Below, one piece after another: positions 61,214-64,000 of a stretch of 64,000 nucleotides of DNA. Source of the stretch: Hyphomicrobiales bacterium (GTDB lineage Bacteria > Pseudomonadota > Alphaproteobacteria > Rhizobiales > Rhizobiaceae); contig UCHV01000048.1 of assembly GCA_900472395.1 (NCBI GenBank), positions 62,001-126,000 of the forward strand, read 5' to 3'. Each line of letters starts with the position of its first letter. The first letter of the stretch is position 1. The notes under the pieces are model-generated. The model was given only the letters and a program-made list of their open reading frames with translations. It did no database searches and was not told the DNA's origin. The position numbers and the translations under genes are program-made.

Positions 61214-62125
61214 TCAGGCGGTAAAGGTGTCAAGCATGTGAAGGTAGGCGCGGGTCACTGCCGGTCTTGGCGGCGCCTTTGCCGGGTCCTGTTCGGCTTC
61301 CACGACCAGCCAGCCGCGATAACCGCTGTCGCGGACGAATTGGGTGAGGGGGCCGAAATCGACGACGCCATCGCCGGGAACGGTGAACATGCCGGCCCGC
61401 ACGCCCGCATTGAAACTGAGATCGTCCCGGCGCACTGCGCCCATCACCGGATCGCGCACGTCCTTGAGGTGAATATGAACGATCCTGTCGCCAAAACGCT
61501 CGATCATGTGCCGGTAATCGAAGCCGGCGGCGACGGCGTGACCGGTGTCGAGCAAAAGCCCGGTTTCCGGCCCCGTACGGTCGAAGATGGCCGAAATTTC
61601 ATCGAAGGTTTCAGCCACCATCATCAGGTGGTGGTGGTAGGCGAGCCTCAATCCGAATTCGTTGCGGAGATATTTGGAAAACTCCGTCAGTCGTGCGGCA
61701 TATGCCGGAATATCGGTCTTGGGCATGAGCCGGCGAGTTGACATTGCGACATCGAGAGGCGCGCCCGGCGCCATCATGCCGACCTCTCCGTAGACCAGCA
61801 CATCGCATCCCATGTCACGCAGCAATGCGGCATGCGCTGCGACGTTTGCGGTCTCATCGGCAACAGTCGTTTCGGAAAGGTTTCCCGAATGCCAGCCGGA
61901 TGCGAGCGCCAGGCCATACTGCTCCAGCAGAGGGCGAAGAACCGCGGCGTCGCGCGGAAATTTTCGCCCGAGTTCGACGCCCTGATAACCGGCTCCGGCA
62001 GCCTCTTCGAGGCATGCCTCCAGCGTTATTTCGTTGCCGAGGTCTTCCAGGACGTCATTTGTCCAGGACAGCGGGCTGACCGCCATTTTGACGTGCGGCG
62101 GCAGAAACGTTGTCTTCGTCAACAT
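61214..62125 (-). CDS. IolE/MocC-like TIM-barrel protein
   Basis: 303 residues from an ATG preceded by AGGAGG. It is a paralogue of the operon IolE at 56926 (both have ASGWHS/GGWHS, YHHH, LLLDTGH, MFTVPGDG/VFTVPGDP and VEAEQDP-type blocks). The start AVSPLSWTNDVLEDLG matches MocC of rhizopine breakdown and inosose dehydratases. Presence of a second gene, with its own neighbours and regulator, suggests a different cyclitol substrate than myo-inositol. Confidence 0.82.
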   Translation of the reverse strand: MLTKTTFLPPHVKMAVSPLSWTNDVLEDLGNEITLEACLEEAAGAGYQGVELGRKFPRDAAVLRPLLEQYGLALASGWHSGNLSETTVADETANVAAHAALLRDMGCDVLVYGEVGMMAPGAPLDVAMSTRRLMPKTDIPAYAARLTEFSKYLRNEFGLRLAYHHHLMMVAETFDEISAIFDRTGPETGLLLDTGHAVAAGFDYRHMIERFGDRIVHIHLKDVRDPVMGAVRRDDLSFNAGVRAGMFTVPGDGVVDFGPLTQFVRDSGYRGWLVVEAEQDPAKAPPRPAVTRAYLHMLDTFTA

Positions 62126-62150
62126 GATGATGATCCTCCTTGTCTCGCGG

Positions 62151-63158
62151 TCAGGGCTGCCAGCCGGGATGGATGTCCACCGGCATTCGCGTTTTCATGG
62201 AAACAATCGCGGCCTCCGCCAGGCGCTGTGCCTCCAGGCCGTCGCGGATACCGGCGAGCGGCGGGCTTGCGGTTTCGATGAGGTCGACGAATGCAGACAT
62301 CTCGGCGCGATAAGCATCGGCAAAGCGCTCGATGAAATAGTTCATGGGAGCGGAGGAATGAAAACCGCCGGCATCCGCGATCGTCACGCCGCGCTGCGGC
62401 CGGTTTTCGACGTAAAGCACTTCACGGTCGCAAAGCGCTTCCAGACGTTGGTCGTATCCGAAGGGCGCGCGCCGGCAATTGACCATCTGCACAAATCTGC
62501 CGGATACGGATGTCAGGGTCACCATGGCGGTATCTATATCGCCGGCCGCCGCAATTTCCGGATCGATCAGCGCGTTTCCGACCGCATAGACGGTGGCGAT
62601 TTCCTCTCCGAGCAGATACCGCGCCATGTCGAAATCATGGATGGCCTGATCGCGAAACATGCCCCCTGAACGTTCCACATAAGAGCGCGGCGGTGGCGCT
62701 GGGTCTCGTGTGTGCATGACGATATGTTCGAGCTGTCCCGCTTGCCCGCTTGCGATCCGATCACGGACGAAACGGAAATTCGAATCGTAACGTCGCTGGA
62801 AACCGAGAAGGCATGCGATGCCGGACGCCTCCACGTGATCCGTCACGTTCCGCACCGTTTCGAAATCAAGGCTGATCGGCTTTTCGCAGAACACAGCCTT
62901 GCCGGCGTCGGCAGCACGCATCAGAAGGTCGGCGTGGGTATCGGTAGAGCTGGCGATAATGACGCCGTCCAATGCGTCATCTGCGAAAGCGGTTTCGGCC
63001 GGTACGACACGCGCACCGGTTTGCGCAGCAAGATTGTCCCGCGCTTCGCGTGAAACCGGATCGACTATATATTTCAAGCGTATGGATGGATGAGCTGCAG
63101 CATTTGCCGCATGCACCTGACCGATACGGCCGGCGCCGAAGATGGCGAGCTCGATCAA
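62151..63158 (-). CDS. idhA: IdhA-like inositol 2-dehydrogenase
   Basis: 335 residues from TTG 63158, chosen for the AGGGAGG 5 nt upstream; the frame extends upstream but overlaps the LacI gene region. It shows LAIFGAGRIGQVHAANAA, VFCEKPISLDFETVRN, GFQRRYDSNFRFVRD and GGMFRDQAIHDFDMARYLLGEE, very like Sinorhizobium IdhA rather than the IolG at 51238. It is first of the minus-strand cluster. Substrate may be myo-, scyllo- or D-chiro-inositol or a derivative. Confidence 0.85.
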   Translation of the reverse strand: MIELAIFGAGRIGQVHAANAAAHPSIRLKYIVDPVSREARDNLAAQTGARVVPAETAFADDALDGVIIASSTDTHADLLMRAADAGKAVFCEKPISLDFETVRNVTDHVEASGIACLLGFQRRYDSNFRFVRDRIASGQAGQLEHIVMHTRDPAPPPRSYVERSGGMFRDQAIHDFDMARYLLGEEIATVYAVGNALIDPEIAAAGDIDTAMVTLTSVSGRFVQMVNCRRAPFGYDQRLEALCDREVLYVENRPQRGVTIADAGGFHSSAPMNYFIERFADAYRAEMSAFVDLIETASPPLAGIRDGLEAQRLAEAAIVSMKTRMPVDIHPGWQP

Positions 63159-63242
63159 TGAAACCTCCCTGACGGGAAGCCCTCCCTGGCCCCCGGTTGC
63201 CGATGAGAATATCGCCGTGATAAAAACCCGGTCTCGGAATTT

Positions 63243-63258
63243 TGAGGAAATCTCCTCA
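63243..63258. promoter_or_regulatory. Palindrome between idhA-like and LacI genes
   Basis: TGAGGA-AATC-TCCTCA has perfect 6-bp arms and lies 7 bp before the LacI ATG at 63265, in the 106-bp divergent gap. It is a candidate autoregulatory site. Confidence 0.4.
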
Positions 63259-63264
63259 GATTGG

Positions 63265-64000
63265 ATGCTGGTTATGCGCAAGATCACGGCGAAGGATATC
63301 GCGGCGGCGGCAGAAGTTTCCCTAGCCACCGTCGATCGCGTTCTGAACAACCGAGGCGGTGTTTCGGAAAAGAAGGAACGCCGTGTGCTGGAATGGGCAC
63401 GGAGGCTTAAAATCGATCGTGCGCTCAATCAACGTCCGTCCCGCACGCTGAGGATCGCCGTGCTTCTGCAATCTCCCGACAACCCGTTTCACGCAGCCGT
63501 GCAGCGTGGGTTCGAAGCGGCCGCGCCCAAGGCCTTCCAGTATAATCTGCAGTTCAAGGTGCACCACATCGATCCGACGCGGCCTGACGCGACGGCAAAA
63601 CTCATTCGCCGACTGACCGATAACTGCGATGGCATGGCAATCGTCAGCGCCCAGGATGACAGGGTTGCAGCCGCCATGCGCCTGTTTGCAGCTGCAGGCA
63701 AACCAATCGTCACGATGGCGACGGACATGCGGCAAACCGACCGATCCGCTTATGTCGGTCCCGATAATGGCCGAGCCGGGCGCATTGCGGGAGACCTCAT
63801 GGGACGCCTTCTTGGCAAGGATGGCGGCGATATCGTCATCATTTCCGGCATGGTCAGCATGCTCGGCCATGGTGAGCGCGAGGCGGGTTTTCGCGCCGTG
63901 ATGCGCGAGCGCTTCCTTGCCTGCCGCATAACCGAGGTATTGGAAAGCCGGGAGCGCGCCGAACTGGCTGGCGACCTCGTTTTCAGCGCACTGAAACACA
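63265..64000 (+). CDS. LacI-family regulator, 3' end outside window
   Basis: The reading frame runs from ATG 63265 (or 63274) to the window edge without stop. The HTH is KITAKDIAAAAEVSLATVDRVLNNRGGVSEKKERRVLEWA, with the same TVDRVLN recognition segment as the inositol regulator at 44375. The sensor part (LRIAVLLQSPDNPFHAAVQRGFEAAAPKA, YVGPDNGRAGRIAGDLMGR) is periplasmic-binding-like. It is divergent from the idhA-like cluster and is its probable regulator. Confidence 0.85.
   Translation, partial: MLVMRKITAKDIAAAAEVSLATVDRVLNNRGGVSEKKERRVLEWARRLKIDRALNQRPSRTLRIAVLLQSPDNPFHAAVQRGFEAAAPKAFQYNLQFKVHHIDPTRPDATAKLIRRLTDNCDGMAIVSAQDDRVAAAMRLFAAAGKPIVTMATDMRQTDRSAYVGPDNGRAGRIAGDLMGRLLGKDGGDIVIISGMVSMLGHGEREAGFRAVMRERFLACRITEVLESRERAELAGDLVFSALKH

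Overview
The window is high-GC alphaproteobacterial DNA, most likely from the Agrobacterium/Rhizobium group. The evidence is the gene style (GntR-FCD, LacI and AraC regulators beside sugar ABC transporters, MocA/MocC-like proteins, a split UxaABC route), frequent TTG/GTG starts, ATGA-coupled operons and a CCCGG/CCGGG intergenic palindrome. No rRNA, tRNA, phage, insertion sequence or CRISPR was seen. It reads as a catabolic block for plant- and soil-derived sugars, with a few housekeeping and signalling genes between.

Layout. 1-1235: the 3' end of an FAA-hydrolase-family gene and a VapBC-type toxin-antitoxin pair. 1236-6008: a hexuronate operon on the minus strand (UxaB-like oxidoreductase, zinc alcohol dehydrogenase, UxaA) with a divergent two-HTH GntR/FCD regulator. 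6009-10406: a palindromic operator and a cobalamin riboswitch ahead of a BtuFCD-like ABC operon that continues into pseudoazurin and a His-rich cupin. 10458-12742: idnD and dgoD. 13047-21609: uxaC, then a pectin-fragment operon (GH105, GH28, complete CUT1 transporter) with a divergent AraC regulator. 22753-31098: a small hypothetical gene, a KstD-like flavoprotein, a RecQ paralogue, a 5xPAS-GGDEF-degenerate-EAL protein and a J-domain protein. 31227-38552: a LacI regulator divergent from an oxidoreductase, a TIM-barrel protein and a second CUT1 transporter, with a perfect 16-bp operator. 38580-44122: an alpha/beta-hydrolase lacking its nucleophilic serine, an AraC regulator, a winged-helix/STAND regulator and a Tat-type chloroperoxidase-like hydrolase. 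44375-58671: a LacI-controlled inositol operon (two binding proteins, CUT2 ATPase and permease, TIM-barrel protein, iolG, IolI-like, iolC, iolD, iolE, iolB). 58942-end: a divergent second inositol/rhizopine-like cluster (two MocA-family oxidoreductases, IolE/MocC-like, IdhA-like) with its own LacI gene cut by the window edge.

How they work together. Oligogalacturonides would enter by the transporter at 17414-21609, be cut inside the cell by GH28 and GH105, and the galacturonate pass through UxaC, UxaB and UxaA to 2-keto-3-deoxygluconate. DgoD and IdnD feed other aldonates into related routes. The inositol operon takes myo-inositol through IolG, IolE, IolD, IolB and IolC; the final methylmalonate-semialdehyde dehydrogenase (iolA/mmsA) is not in the window. 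The least explained units are the B12-riboswitch operon carrying pseudoazurin and a cupin, the second inositol-like cluster, and the leader and operator structures described in the findings.
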